Shown: piece by piece, positions 11,601 through 23,252 of the stretch
Position numbering within the stretch: the stretch's first letter is position 1
Layout of the letters: every line of letters starts with the position of its first letter
Origin: Bradysia coprophila
Lineage: Eukaryota; Arthropoda; Insecta; Diptera; Sciaridae
Length of the DNA stretch: 64,000 bases
Reading direction: 5' to 3'
Assembly: GCF_014529535.1 (NCBI RefSeq)
Contig: NW_023503374.1
Coordinates: 8,487,685 to 8,551,684 of the forward strand
Made by a program: the position numbers and the translations under genes
The notes under the pieces: model-generated
Told to the model about the DNA's origin: nothing
Databases searched by the model: none
The model's input: the letters and a program-made list of their open reading frames with translations, nothing else

Positions 11601-14600
11601 ATCAGCTTTTCACGTCATAGAACTGCTATTGAAATTCAGTGTGTTCATTCTAATACTGCTGATAGGATCCATATATTTGACTTTCGGAAAATGAACGACT
11701 CCTGCTTGTGTCTTTACTATGTCGTGATTTCACTAATAACTCCTATAGGGGTAGTCTAACTATATGGATCTCAACTGTTCTAGATAAGCCTGGCAATTTA
11801 CACTATCTCTATAAAAAAAACAATTAATTTCGGCACTCCCAATTTATGGAAAACTCCATGTTTCATGCAGAAAAATCTGGTCAAAGGCTCTGATTCCATT
11901 AGGAATAAATCCGCCCGAAACAACAACTCACGGGTAAATGAACAACATTTTATGAACTAGTGATTTCAGAGTTTAACATTCTGATTTTATTTCAATTGCT
12001 GATTCTCATTTTATCATGCAAACAAATCTCGAGAGTAGCAATTTCGTCGATATTGTCGACATCGACGTATAAATATAATATTTACTTTCCGTGGAAAGTC
12101 AATCGGAATCACATTAGATTTGTTTACCATCCTTTCAAATTAAATGTGCAGTGCATCAAGCATCAAGCATAAAGCATAAATTAAATTGTTATCAACTAAA
12201 AAAAACTTTTTTTAAATTCAAAATTCAAACAGAGAAATTATCACAATATTCTATTGAAATTTTCATTTCATATCGCACTGTTTACAGTTTGAATGAAGGG
12301 ACAATGAAGTCAAATAACAAAAAAACATGTTGAGTGAATTTCAATAAAATTATGTTCATAATTTCCACGGTCCCCCTGAACGAAAATAAAGTTTTACTGA
12401 AAATATACCCAAAAATTGATTGCTGTTCTAAATAGTTTTTGAACTCTTCTTGGGTCCATCTATTTAAACCAGCAATCAATTTTTGGTTGCATTTTCAGTA
12501 AAACTTTATTTTTGTTCAGGACCGTGTTTCTGCTGTGTATTGTAATTCTTGAAATTTTCCATATTTTATATCAGATTTTAAGACTTCTTTTAACTGAGAA
12601 ACAGTTACTCCATAGGATAGAACCAATCTTCTTTAAATTGCCATATAGAAAATTTTAACTCCGAAAAGTCATCATTTCTTGACAAAATGTCCATTCTTCT
12701 CACCGTAATTTTGTGTAGTCGCTGATTCTACCGAAGCTCAACATTTTCTCATGCTGTCGATTTCTTGGTAAGATGAAATACTTACAGTAAATCTTCGAGG
12801 CTCATCTGTTATTGACGGCAATGACAAAATGAAACGACGACCTCCGGGTAATCAAATTCAAAGGCAATAAACTATTAATTTGTAAGGAATTTACCTAATT
12901 AATGTACAAACAGTCCACGAAATAGATATGGGGTGCAGATGAGTAATTTTATTCAGTGTATCATTTACAAATTATTCATAATAATTATCACCCATAAATG
13001 ACGGTACCAATGGACCGCGTACATCATTTCTCGTACAAAACATTTTACAACTAAATCAACGAACATTTTCGCAAATTTATTATTATATTCCTGCTTGAAC
13101 GTGTGCTCCACATTATGAACTAAAAATGTGCGGTATGTATTGCTTTATACCTTGCTATATGCTTCTGCCATACGCGAAAACGTTTCACTGTACGGCGAAT
13201 GCATAAAATATCAATCTCTGCATCGAAAACGATGACCGATTGATGGGTATAAACGAAAGTTTGTTTGAATCAAATCAGTCAGTTTTCATATTGCCTTTGA
13301 TTGTATCGGGTTGATAGTCGATCCGCTCGATTATACTTTTATCAGTACGTATTTATCGGTCGTGGTTGAGTTCAATCTTTTTATGTATAACGAGAAAATA
13401 TTTTCATTTAAATACTCGTAGTGAAGCCATTCAATATTTATATACCAAAAATATAATTTTATTCGTGATTCTAGATTGTATCGCCAAAATTACATATTTC
13501 AAATGCACAGTGTGTGTACTGTACATGTACCTAAAAATACGAATTTTTTGTGAAGCCAACTGAATACTAGGGAAAGGTCACCAGATCCAAAACACTCGTA
13601 GACATGGCGCTTGATGTTAGGATTTTGAAATATTTCAAAAATTGCGTTTCCGTTGCTATTTGTTATCAATTATTTTAGATCACGAACAACCTGTCGATCT
13701 GCTGTTATCGATAGTCGATAACGCAATTGTTTCGATTCGTAGGCCAAAACAACGTAAAGTTGAAAAGCTTTTCTGTGCGATCAGCTTCTTTTAAGGCGAT
13801 GTTTAAAGTTTATGTGGCGGCCCTATGTTCATATATTAAAAGAAGTCCGAAGAAGTTCTAAAGAAAAGATCTTTAATGGCAATAGCAAATTAACTCAAGT
13901 CATATCGGCATAACATAGCTACATTATCGTACAGCTAAAACTAGCCCAACTTTCTCAGATGTTAAAATTGTAAACATCACATACGTGCTTCCAGGTTCTA
14001 GTTACATAAGTCGTATTTATGTCTTAGAGTAATTACTCTAAGATTTATGTGGCCTGATCCTTGCATCAAATACGGTAACAATGCGTAACAATATAATTGC
14101 TAGCGAGAGGTGCACGTGTACACGAATCCTCACAGAATCATTAAATCAAATCTACTACTAATCATGTGTAAAATATCGAGTATGTGTGAGAGGCGAAGTG
14201 ATTTACTCCATTGGGTTTACTTTATAAGAGCACACTAGCTACATCCCATTCCCCTGATCATCGTTGTCGTTGACTGTCATGACATAATCACAAATTTGCA
14301 AGCAATGATTCAATGTTAACCAATTCTTGGAGTAATCTTTTACCCCATTCCCAACAATTCGATGTTCGCATCGGTGCGGTGCAGTGTTATTATTTTACAC
14401 CTCATTCAACTGATAAACAGTAACGGAATCAATGATACATTACGTGGAAAATAGCAAAGGCGTTGTTAACGGAATATTTGTTTAAATTAAACTGGTAATT
14501 GCATTTGGGGGGTGAACGTTTCACCTCAAATGATTATATGTGTAACTGTTTACCGTACATTAAACATACCACCAAAGCATAAATATTGTATATCAAACAC

Positions 14601-14738
14601 AAATCGTTCAACCGATAAATCGATAACGGTTGTGTCTATCCATGTAACGTGAACATACACGTTGAATAAAGTGCAATAAACATGTGTGTATACAGAAGTG
14701 CATGCATATTTAACGCATAATTTTACGTAAGTTTATAG
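8640..14738. other. Long AT-rich gene-poor stretch with a small hairpin
   Basis: No coding exon can be supported with confidence. A hairpin of about 160 bp lies at 12367-12526, with near-perfect arms carrying AAAGTTTTACTGAAAAT and its complement. A possible 60-nt exon at 12788-12847 is discussed in the findings. The stretch could hold upstream exons or a large intron of the membrane-protein gene that starts at 14739, or simply be intergenic. Confidence 0.55.
12367..12526. repeat. Small hairpin repeat
   Basis: Arms of about 55 bp, 12367-12422 and 12470-12526, are inverted copies of each other. They include CGGTCC, TTTTACTGAAAAT and CAATTTTTGG with complements. It looks like a small palindromic MITE. 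Confidence 0.65.
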
Positions 14739-17700
14739 CACTGGATCACCCCGATATAAACTTAAAAAGCTCATTCTGGCGCCGAAAGAAATATGGATAG
14801 AAGAAGGAAAAATGGAAAATGGCTTGAGTATTACGGAGTCATTTATAGTTTTGTCAGGTAAATTTTTGCATTTCAATTGCATCTCCATATTATCGTTTAT
14901 TGTTTGATGCAAAATGCAACCCATTTTTTGTCATCGTTATTGATCGCCAGTCGAAATGAAATGTTGCGATAGACCATCATCTGTTGTTACTTTTGATATA
15001 GACAATATAGATTAGTGACATAGACACTACCGATTGGGAAACTTCGCGAGCAAATACTAGGAGTAGCTATTTACTATTTTGGTAACTAATAGAAGGAAAT
15101 AGCGTACCAAAAGAAGGAAATAGTGCGTCAATAAAAGGAAATAGTACGCTAACAGATGATCCAATACAAGTCAAAAGACAGAGTTTGATTTGTACACAAT
15201 TACAATCATCGTCATCTACATTACCAATACAATTCAATATTAAACATTAAGCCAATTCAGCCCACTCATTTCCAATTCAATTAACACCCAACAAAAATTT
15301 CGCTTTCTAGCTTCGTCATTCTCTCTCTTCAGTTACATCTAAGGCATGTCAATTGCAAGTCAAAATGTTTTTAAGTCAAATTTAAACAATCTTTCAAACT
15401 CAATTAACCTATTCCTATTCCTATTATCATAATCTAGCTGTCTCCACTTCCTATATCACAGTTCTTCTTTCTCCACTATCGTCATTTGTCGTACAAGAAA
15501 AAGGCAGAACGTCGTTGAAGTGAGCGTGCAACGCGTGCAATTATATAAATTAAAAGAATTATTCCAATTGTTTTTAAAATCTAAATCCAGGTTCGCTTAC
15601 ATTCTCAATCAATTGTCTTCATTTAATCGTTTAAGGACCGAACAATGTTCTCAACTCATCCACTGGACTATACCAACAGTCCGTTACCTTGACGGCTCGA
15701 ATGTGGCCACCGATTGAAGCTGGTTCTCCAAAAATCATTTGGGGTCTACCAGTGGTTATTTGGAGTATAATTATTGGATTTATCGTAGTCGTATTTATTC
15801 TGGCTTCATTGTTATTGTGCTGTTGGCTGCTGCCAAGACATAGGAAAATATTGAGTCCAACAAGAGATTGTACGTCGACAACAGTTAATATTGGTAAGTT
15901 CTGATAAAGTCAAACATTTTAGAATTGTTTTCTAATGGGTTTCCATGACATTGTTGTTCTTGTAACAGTAGGAAAAGAGATAACAAGTGAGTAAGCATTT
16001 AAAATGGATGTTTAATTTGTGGTAAATGTTTGTCGTACCTTTTCCATTTAGTGGCACACAATCATCATTCTGCGCCTGCTGAACAAAATTATATAATAAT
16101 GCCGACAAATGCTGGTACAATACCGTCTCAGTACAATACACCGCATCAAATAAATCAATATCCATCGCATTCTTTATATGCGATGTGTTCCAGCGGCCAT
16201 GGTTCGACTCAAAACATTCCAGAGACTCATAAATCAATGTGGGCTATCAATCCTCTGTGTACTTCAAACGGAGGTAATAAATTTTATTAACAAAAAAAAA
16301 TGTTGTCAGCAAAAAATGTATAAATGAGGCTGAGGTAATGCCATCGATATTCGTTCATGTAACATTTTTTCCATAGTATTGAATGAAACCGACAGTGCAT
16401 ATCGAACAAGATCGTTACCAGCTTGGGGAAAAGGTTCGAAACAACGACCGGTTTCGACAGCTGACGATATCGAAGAACTCTATGCGAAGGTAAATGAGGT
16501 GTCTAAAAGAGAATAGTTTTAATCTGTCCCACAACTCTTCACATACTCCAAAATTTGCATACAGGAGATATTGTTTGTGATTGCTGAGAGGGCCCTATCG
16601 AGAGTATAGTACATTACGGTCCCGCTGGGACATTTTTGCTGAGGCTTGTGGGAAGGTTATGTGTTGAGTCGACGGCGAGGAATATATGCCTCACGTCGAA
16701 TCAAAAAATTTCCTAGTGGGACTGTACGGCATTTTGTTGTCCTGCGGCCGGAAAATGCGAAAATCTGGCTTTTGTTTACACGGCAATGAGTTTTCTGGCC
16801 GCAAGACAACAAAATCTCTCGTATATCTCAAAGATAATCACATCGTGAAAATCTATAGTAGAAAATAAAAAACTAAAAAATTCGACATCACGCTCGACAT
16901 CCCAACAAAGTTTTTTTTTTAAATTAGGGTAGGCGTACCAGTCCTCGGACACGACCCAATGCTCGGACACTTTGACATTAAAAGTAAAATAATTTACTTC
17001 TAGCTCGAACATATTGTGGATGTCTATCCTTCAGTTGTAATTTGTAGTTTTCACTAGGGATGGGAGGCGTTCAAAATTATCGATAATATCAATCGAAAGA
17101 AATTATCGATAATCGATTAATCATATCGTTATCGATAATTTAATAATTATCAAAATATCGAAATTCGATAATTATCAAAAGGTCGATATTTTGATATTTA
17201 TCTGAAAATTCATGATAATATACCGATATATCGGAATATATCGATAAATATCGGATTTTCGGACCGAAATATCGATATATCGAATTATCGATGTCTTGAT
17301 AATTATCAAAATATCAATAATTATCGATTATCGATATTTTTTTTGATAATTTTCGATAAAAAAGTCGATAATTATCGATTATCGATAATTGATAATTATC
17401 GATAATCATTTTCATTATCGCCCATGCCTAGTTTTCACTATCGATTGATCGTAAAATTGGATTCACTAGGACCACTGTGTAATTTTAATCATTGAAACAG
17501 TGGCACCACATACTGAAAAGTTTAATTTTCTACCTGAAAAATAGTTTGTGAGGTGATCAAAACACTTCTTTTTTCTAGTTGAAAATTACTTATATTGTGC
17601 AGTGGCTTTGTTTTTGAGATTAATTAATGTTCAAAATAATATTATTTTCACTCAAACACAATTATAAACAAATATTTCTACTGTTTTTTGGGTGTCCGGT

Positions 17701-18479
17701 TGATACAAACATGATATTTGGTCTTGATTCAGTAGTCGGACTATATGGAAAACATATGAAGTGTCAAATTCAACATATGCCATGTTAAATACACCGAAAA
17801 TGGTACCAAAATAGTGTGACTCAAAAATGCTTTGTAAATTGTAATCTATTCAATTTAGTGTTGTCACTTCATTTTTAGTGTATTTGAATGATTAACAATT
17901 GACTTTTCTTATTTTATTGAAAAAAATCCGTGAAATTATTTAATTCAATTAGCGTGCGAGCATTGAAGAAGAGGTGTCCGAGCATCGGAAAAACGTGTCC
18001 GACAATTGGATTTTCATGTTCGGCCGAATGAAAGCGTTAATTAAAAATAATTCGGAAATAAATGATTTAATTAGTGTACATAAAACGAATCTTAATTAAA
18101 TTTGTGACTGTTGGAAAATACAATCTTTCCAAAATAATAGCTTGAGCCTTTATAGTACTTAATTGAAGTCGAAAAAAAGTTAATCGTCCGAGGATGGGTA
18201 CATCCACCCTACATTCATGTAGGACGCACACTTTCGTATTAATACTACTTCGGTATTTCTTTGATATATCTAACATCATATAGCATTGCACCAATTTACT
18301 TGCGACCAACAATTTCTCAATTTTATTTTAAGGTCAACTTCAGCAAGAAACGAAAAAATCGCATGAGAAATGGGGAAGCTGCAATTATTGCCTTATGTCG
18401 TTCACGATCGCAAAACCTACAAGGTTTGCCATTGGAACGTGAAGGGATTGTCATCTACGATGAAAGAACGGCTCTATAA
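14739..18479 (+). CDS. Unidentified single-pass membrane protein with PDZ-ligand-type C-terminus
   Basis: Five exons join in phase: 14739-14857, 15636-15893, 16052-16273, 16377-16489, 18333-18479 (stop TAA). The first ATG in the open frame is at 14812 (AAAATGG context) and gives 261 residues; the frame stays open upstream to the exon edge, so this may be the end of a longer receptor. With the ATG start there is a short ectodomain with one N-glycosylation sequon (about residue 22), one strong membrane segment (about 53-81) ending in a Cys-Cys pair and a basic stop (PRHRK). The cytoplasmic tail has scattered tyrosines, an EELYAKV motif followed by a basic patch (KKRKNRMR), and ends DERTAL. The last three residues T-A-L fit the class I PDZ ligand rule. 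I do not recognise the family; a receptor tail or adaptor role is inference. Confidence 0.6.
17060..17430. repeat. ATCGATAAT-rich palindromic tract in an intron
   Basis: About 370 bp made almost wholly of overlapping TATCGATA, ATCGATAATT and GATAATTATC words, self-complementary throughout. It lies in the fourth intron of the membrane-protein gene. TATCGATA is the core of the Drosophila DREF element, but a simple-sequence origin is at least as likely. Confidence 0.8.
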
Positions 18480-19207
18480 GAGTGTAATACGCATTTCAGT
18501 GAAAGATGAAAGACATTGGAAATTATCGAATTTGTTTAGACGGAAAACTGATGGTCCCACCTCACCAGTTGCATCAATCAGTTTATAATTTTGAATTTAG
18601 ATTAAGTAGAAAAATATTTTTTAACATCAAAAATCCAATTTATATTATAACCCTGTGATCACTTGAAGATGATAAGAGCTTAGATGTCTTGTAATCGATA
18701 AAAAATGCGGTAAATTTAAGATTGTGTAAAGTCAGTTACAAAATATAATTAAAAGCGAAATGTAGCTGCCAAAGAAATCAATTAATCTGTTCATATTTCA
18801 TTATAACGAACTTATTTATAACATACATTTATCATGTTCATCAAGTTATTCAATAAGCTATTGTCGTAGTTTGTATATGAATTTTTACTCGAACAATTCA
18901 CCAAGTATTACAAAACGAATATTATATGACGTTTTTATGCAAATTGTTTTTGTTAATCAACTGTTAACGACAAAAATGAACAATGAGTTGTTGCCTTTAA
19001 ATAACCAAACCAACTTTAAAACATATGAAGTAAAAGATTTTGCATCTGACATTACTTTAAACAAACGAGGTACCAGACTAAAATATGATATTGGACATGC
19101 TTATTAAGGTTCATATGTCTCTGTGTGGTAAGACTAACATTATACATCAGTTTGTAGATGGAGTTTGGGTTTATCTTTGCATCCAAACATAAAAAATGAT
19201 ATGCCCC
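18480..19207. other. Intergenic / 3' untranslated stretch
   Basis: AT-rich sequence after the stop codon of the membrane-protein gene. No further exon, RNA or clear repeat is visible, and no convincing AATAAA lies close to the stop. Confidence 0.5.
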
Positions 19208-19673
19208 CGAGGGGTGACGCACTTCTAGATTAAATGGATTAAATGGATTTAATGGATTAAATGGAATAAAAATTGGATTAAATGGATTAAATAGGAAAAA
19301 AGTTCATTTTACAAAATACTTTAAAAGTCTTAAAAATGATTGATTTTGATCGAACCACGTATTACAACTCATAATACAATGTTAAAAAGCGTAAAATTCC
19401 ACTTTTAGGAGTTTTTGGTGTAAAGTGGAATAAATGGATTAAATAAATAAATTTAATACCATTTTTAACAAAAAATTTTTTTCTATATCTCACGAGTACT
19501 TAAACGCCCTGGAGATCGTGCAAATCTAATTTTCTTAATTAGTTTACAAATTTTTTAGGTGTGTTTCCTAATTATTTCGGTAAAAATAAAAATTTCTTTT
19601 TGGATTAAATGGATTTAATGGATTAAATGGATTAAATGGATTAAATGGATTAAATGGAAGTGCGTCACCCCTC
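19208..19673. mobile_element. MITE with GAGGGGTGACGCACTTC ends and ATTAAATGG minisatellite, copy 1
   Basis: Terminal inverted repeats CGAGGGGTGACGCACTTC / GAAGTGCGTCACCCCTC enclose a core bounded on both sides by tandem 9-bp ATTAAATGG units. The element is flanked by an exact 9-bp direct repeat ATATGCCCC (19199-19207 and 19674-19682), a target-site duplication. The duplication length fits Mutator-like or hAT-like transposition. There is no open reading frame, so the element is non-autonomous. A nearly identical copy lies at 23253-23770. Confidence 0.93.
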
Positions 19674-19763
19674 ATATGCCCCTATGTCCAAATCCGCCAA
19701 AAAAACCCTTAAGGGTGAAAGTGTGACGCAAGTCCTTGTTTCTACTTATAAAATAACTGATAT

Positions 19764-20046
19764 CGCTGAGGGTGACGCATTTTGCGCCTCAACGCAAAAG
19801 TGTTATCAACAAAAAATTTAACCAAAAAATTTAAAATAGAAAATTTTAGAAAAAAATTGCGTCACAAGTGGCAGATGATTCAGGACATATTTTTCTCTAT
19901 TTGAACTATTTTCCTAACAGTAGTTTCCTCAACATCTGCTACTTGTGACGTAATTTTTTTCTAAAATTTTCTATCTTAAATTTTTTGGTTCAATTTTTTG
20001 TTGATAACACTTTTGCGTTGAGGCGCAAAATGCGTCACCCTCAGCG
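19764..20046. mobile_element. Hairpin MITE with CGCTGAGGGTGACGCA ends
   Basis: A 283-bp element with arms of about 110 bp, inverted and nearly perfect. Each begins CGCTGAGGGTGACGCATTTT and continues through CAACGCAAAAGTGTTATCAA. Its tip GAGGGTGACGCA closely resembles the tip of the MITEs at 19208 and 23253. No clear target duplication was found. Confidence 0.85.
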
Positions 20047-20849
20047 AAATTTAGGAACCAATTTAGGACACACACATACACAAAACACGCTGTTGTATGG
20101 CATTGTATGGAAACTTCCGCGAGTCCTAGCTCCCAAAAACGCTTGCATACCCCCATTTTTTAAAATCTTATTTTGATCTAGGGCCCGAGATTGACCTATA
20201 ACCAAAATTTCAGGAAAATCGTAAGAAACGTTTAGGAGTTACGAAATCGTCCTTTTTCATAGTAACTAACTAACTAACGTAGCCATTTTGAGTGAAAATA
20301 CGAAATTTTCCTTAATTTCATACAAACATCAATAATACGAAGTTCAATATCTCGGCCAATTTTGAAGCTGCAGTAACGTGTGATAGCTCGTTGAACTCGT
20401 ATGGATGCCTAGATTGCAAGTATCTAAGTTTAAGGGTCGTTGGAGTTAAGCGAAAGAATTTAAAAAGTTGCAGTTAATATGCTCCGCCGCGCCGTCCTCA
20501 AAAAAATTTTGTTAAAACATTTTTGGTAGTGGACTTGCACCACGCCCACTTACTAACGTGTGGGCATGATGTTTATTTTGACGAGTTGGATTATGATCCA
20601 CGCCTTCGGCTTGGGATCACAATCACCAACTCGTCAAAATTAACAAGTGGACACAGGTGCATAATATTTATTAAGGCGAGGTTTAAGGTAGAGAAGTCGT
20701 TAGGTATGTTTATTATGGGCGTCACATTGAGTGCATAAAATAACTATTTGGAATCGGATACGCCTTCGAAGCATTATACCCCACTAATACTGGCGTACTA
20801 GTCAATCGCAAAAAGAAAAGATTTTCGCTCTTGAAAACATTCAACAGAT
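20047..20849. other. Intergenic with a short hairpin
   Basis: A short inverted repeat at about 20578-20637 pairs GACGAGTTGG with CCAACTCGTC around a loop carrying GCCTTCGGC. Otherwise nothing is recognised; the open frames here lack family resemblance. Confidence 0.5.
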
Positions 20850-20855
20850 TTTATT
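20850..20855 (-). terminator. Polyadenylation signal AATAAA for the SMYD4-like gene
   Basis: On the minus strand AATAAA lies about 35 bases after the stop codon at 20891. Confidence 0.55.
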
Positions 20856-20890
20856 ACAAAAAAGAGGGCAAAATCACAAAAAAAAAGAAA

Positions 20891-22498
20891 TCAATAAAGC
20901 AACCGACCATTTGCTTGGATCTCCAACAATTTACCGAATATCTCCTCGATCGGTCCAATTTCAAACTTACTGGGCTCAGCACCATATTTACGCAGAAACT
21001 TAATACCCGCACTGATTAACTCCGAACGCAATTGCTTGTTTTGGTTGTTCACGATTGCTTGTTCATTGTGACGATACTGTCGCAAAATGTGTTGGAATTC
21101 TGGATCGGCTAACGGCATAATCGGATGCCAATCACTGATCACACACTTTTCGCACTTGCACCGAAATCCGAAATTTTCCTGCAGAAAATTAGCTTTCGAT
21201 TGCCGGTCCTTCATTTCATAGCCCAAATAGAAAACAAACAATTGATCACCCTTCTTGACCGGCCGAGTGGTCGTGCAAATTGTTTTGTTACCGCATTCGA
21301 AGCGTACCAAATTCGGAATGCATGAATGATTGAAGTAGGACTGTATGATGAACGTAAAATATTGATCACCGTGATTGGAGAATGCATTACTGTTGATGAC
21401 ACAAATATGATGACCAAGCAGATGCAGAAGGAATCGTTGTTTCTGTATTGTAGTGAATTGTTGTTTCATCAATGGGAAGCACATCAATGATGAGTACAGC
21501 TTGCATATCTCGGGAAGGAAGCACTGACGATGCAATGAGGTCATGAAAACATTCAGCTTCAAAATCGAACGATATTTCGATTTAAGATCAGTTACGTTTG
21601 CTGGCACCAGTCCAGATGCACCTGCGACTGTATTCTGAACAAATTCCATTAAATCGTCCACGCTTGGAAACATTTGAAGGGCAAGGAAAATGGTCCGAAG
21701 AAGATGCTGAATGGGCAGGTCTAGATACTGAAAGCCATGACATTGACATTCGATTTTGTGGAAATTGTTACTCTGCATACACTCGACACTGCAGAACATA
21801 GCATAAGTACATTGGTCGCAAGCGATAAAATTCATCGATGTTTTAGCACAGGTGTGGCACACCTTTGACCTTGTGGTTGACGCAGATAACATGAATGCCT
21901 CTTCTACTAAAACTGTTTTCCCAACATCAATATCTTGGTTCGCTGTTATATATCTGCCGAAGGTATCATTTCGTTGAATTTGTAGTACGTTGGCCATGCC
22001 CGAAAAGTTCGCGTCAGCTTCGAAACTTAAATTCGCCACAAATTCCTCTTCCTGACCGACAACCGTCATCAGTTTAAGACAATCGGTTTCTCGTTTATCT
22101 AATTTCGCCATCAGACGTTCAGGATATTTTGCTTCCTTGGCCAGTGCAATGTCTTGTAGACATTTGCGATACATCTGCATATGATAAAAACATGCCGATC
22201 GATTACCATACGCCATGCTTACGTTTTCGGAACCGATTTCCGCGTAGCATAGACTTTGATTATATAATTCCATTGCTTCCATCCAATTCTGTTGCTTGAA
22301 TTTTGAATTTCCATTCTCGCGATATGTGACCGATAATCGATTGGTCTTGATTTTCGTTGATTCGGATAATTTTTTCGAAAATTCTTTTTCCTCAGCAGCT
22401 ATACGACTGGTGATTGCAGAGTTACTTCGAACTTTTTTTGTTATATCCACGAATGCTGACCCTAGCTCGTTGGTCTCTTTTTTCCACAATAAGTTCAT
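20891..22498 (-). CDS. Smyd4: SMYD4-like TPR/MYND/SET protein
   Basis: A single uninterrupted frame. The first in-frame ATG is at 22498 (535 residues); the frame continues 11 codons upstream without another ATG. Counting from that ATG, residues about 50-130 form TPR-like helices (repeated Asn/Tyr/Ala pattern around the AYGNRSACFY stretch). A complete MYND zinc finger follows: Cys214/217, 227/230, 236/240, His247 and Cys251. The SET core motif NHSC is at 390-393 in SYFNHSCIPN, and a post-SET cluster CxCxxC is at 447-452. This order (TPR, then MYND splitting SET) is that of SMYD4; flies carry several paralogues, so the exact orthologue is not settled. The family uses S-adenosylmethionine and is proposed to methylate lysine; a substrate cannot be read from sequence. 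The gene is intronless, unlike its neighbours. Confidence 0.85.
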   Translation of the reverse strand: MNLLWKKETNELGSAFVDITKKVRSNSAITSRIAAEEKEFSKKLSESTKIKTNRLSVTYRENGNSKFKQQNWMEAMELYNQSLCYAEIGSENVSMAYGNRSACFYHMQMYRKCLQDIALAKEAKYPERLMAKLDKRETDCLKLMTVVGQEEEFVANLSFEADANFSGMANVLQIQRNDTFGRYITANQDIDVGKTVLVEEAFMLSASTTRSKVCHTCAKTSMNFIACDQCTYAMFCSVECMQSNNFHKIECQCHGFQYLDLPIQHLLRTIFLALQMFPSVDDLMEFVQNTVAGASGLVPANVTDLKSKYRSILKLNVFMTSLHRQCFLPEICKLYSSLMCFPLMKQQFTTIQKQRFLLHLLGHHICVINSNAFSNHGDQYFTFIIQSYFNHSCIPNLVRFECGNKTICTTTRPVKKGDQLFVFYLGYEMKDRQSKANFLQENFGFRCKCEKCVISDWHPIMPLADPEFQHILRQYRHNEQAIVNNQNKQLRSELISAGIKFLRKYGAEPSKFEIGPIEEIFGKLLEIQANGRLLY

Positions 22499-22531
22499 GA
22501 TAGTGTTAATGAAAGTTTGCACGAGTTTCAC

Positions 22532-23002
22532 GACTTTTTTTGTAGTATAAAATGCTCGACGATAAGGCTACTCTGTTCTAACAAAGACTACGAATCGATT
22601 CACTGTTTTAATTTACAAAAAATGTTTATGGAATTGGACGAAGTAAAGGAAACTCAATCAATTTATCAATTAATTTTAGTGAGTGCTGGAGGAGTTACTG
22701 TACAAGACTGAATGTTATTTGATGATGGATCAACAAAAGACATTTTCTAAACAAAAACTGTTTCTATTATTGCTGTTTTGCGGTGGACGAGGTATGTATT
22801 TTTCGATTTCTTTGGTCGTATACATAAATGTTATCTTATCAAAATAAACACAAAACCGGAAACATCAACGTGCTGGAAATATATTATATTCGACTAAATT
22901 AGCATAATGTTGGCCCCACGAACACTCAACATAGAGTCTATGTCATAGACCGTTTTATGCATGAATCTAAACATTGTGAAAGGATGAAGCTCACTGTGAT
23001 TT
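22532..23002. other. Intergenic, 5' flank of the SMYD4-like gene
   Basis: Holds the upstream flank of the minus-strand SMYD4-like gene. I see no TATA box at a convincing position and no other gene. Confidence 0.45.
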
Positions 23003-23010
23003 GTTTATAC

Positions 23011-23165
23011 CAACGCACTTCAAGCATGAGTGGTACTCTACTACATACGGTACTGAAACTTGACAGTGTGTCATACAACCGTAAAACACTAAAAAAAACA
23101 TTTCATGCAAAATAGTACTCTATTTAGCAGCGGTCGACTATAATCACTTTTGCTTGAAGTGCGTT
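23011..23165. mobile_element. Short MITE with CAACGCACTTCAAGCA ends and 8-bp duplication
   Basis: A 155-bp element. The left end CAACGCACTTCAAGCA is matched by TGCTTGAAGTGCGTT at the right. It is flanked by the exact 8-bp direct repeat GTTTATAC (23003-23010 and 23166-23173). An 8-bp duplication fits hAT-type transposition. No coding capacity. Confidence 0.88.
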
Positions 23166-23252
23166 GTTTATACACATTTTATGGTACATAAGAGAGTTTG
23201 TTATTGTGTCTGTATAAGAAGATTATTTCTTGAGATACAAAAATCTTTTGGA

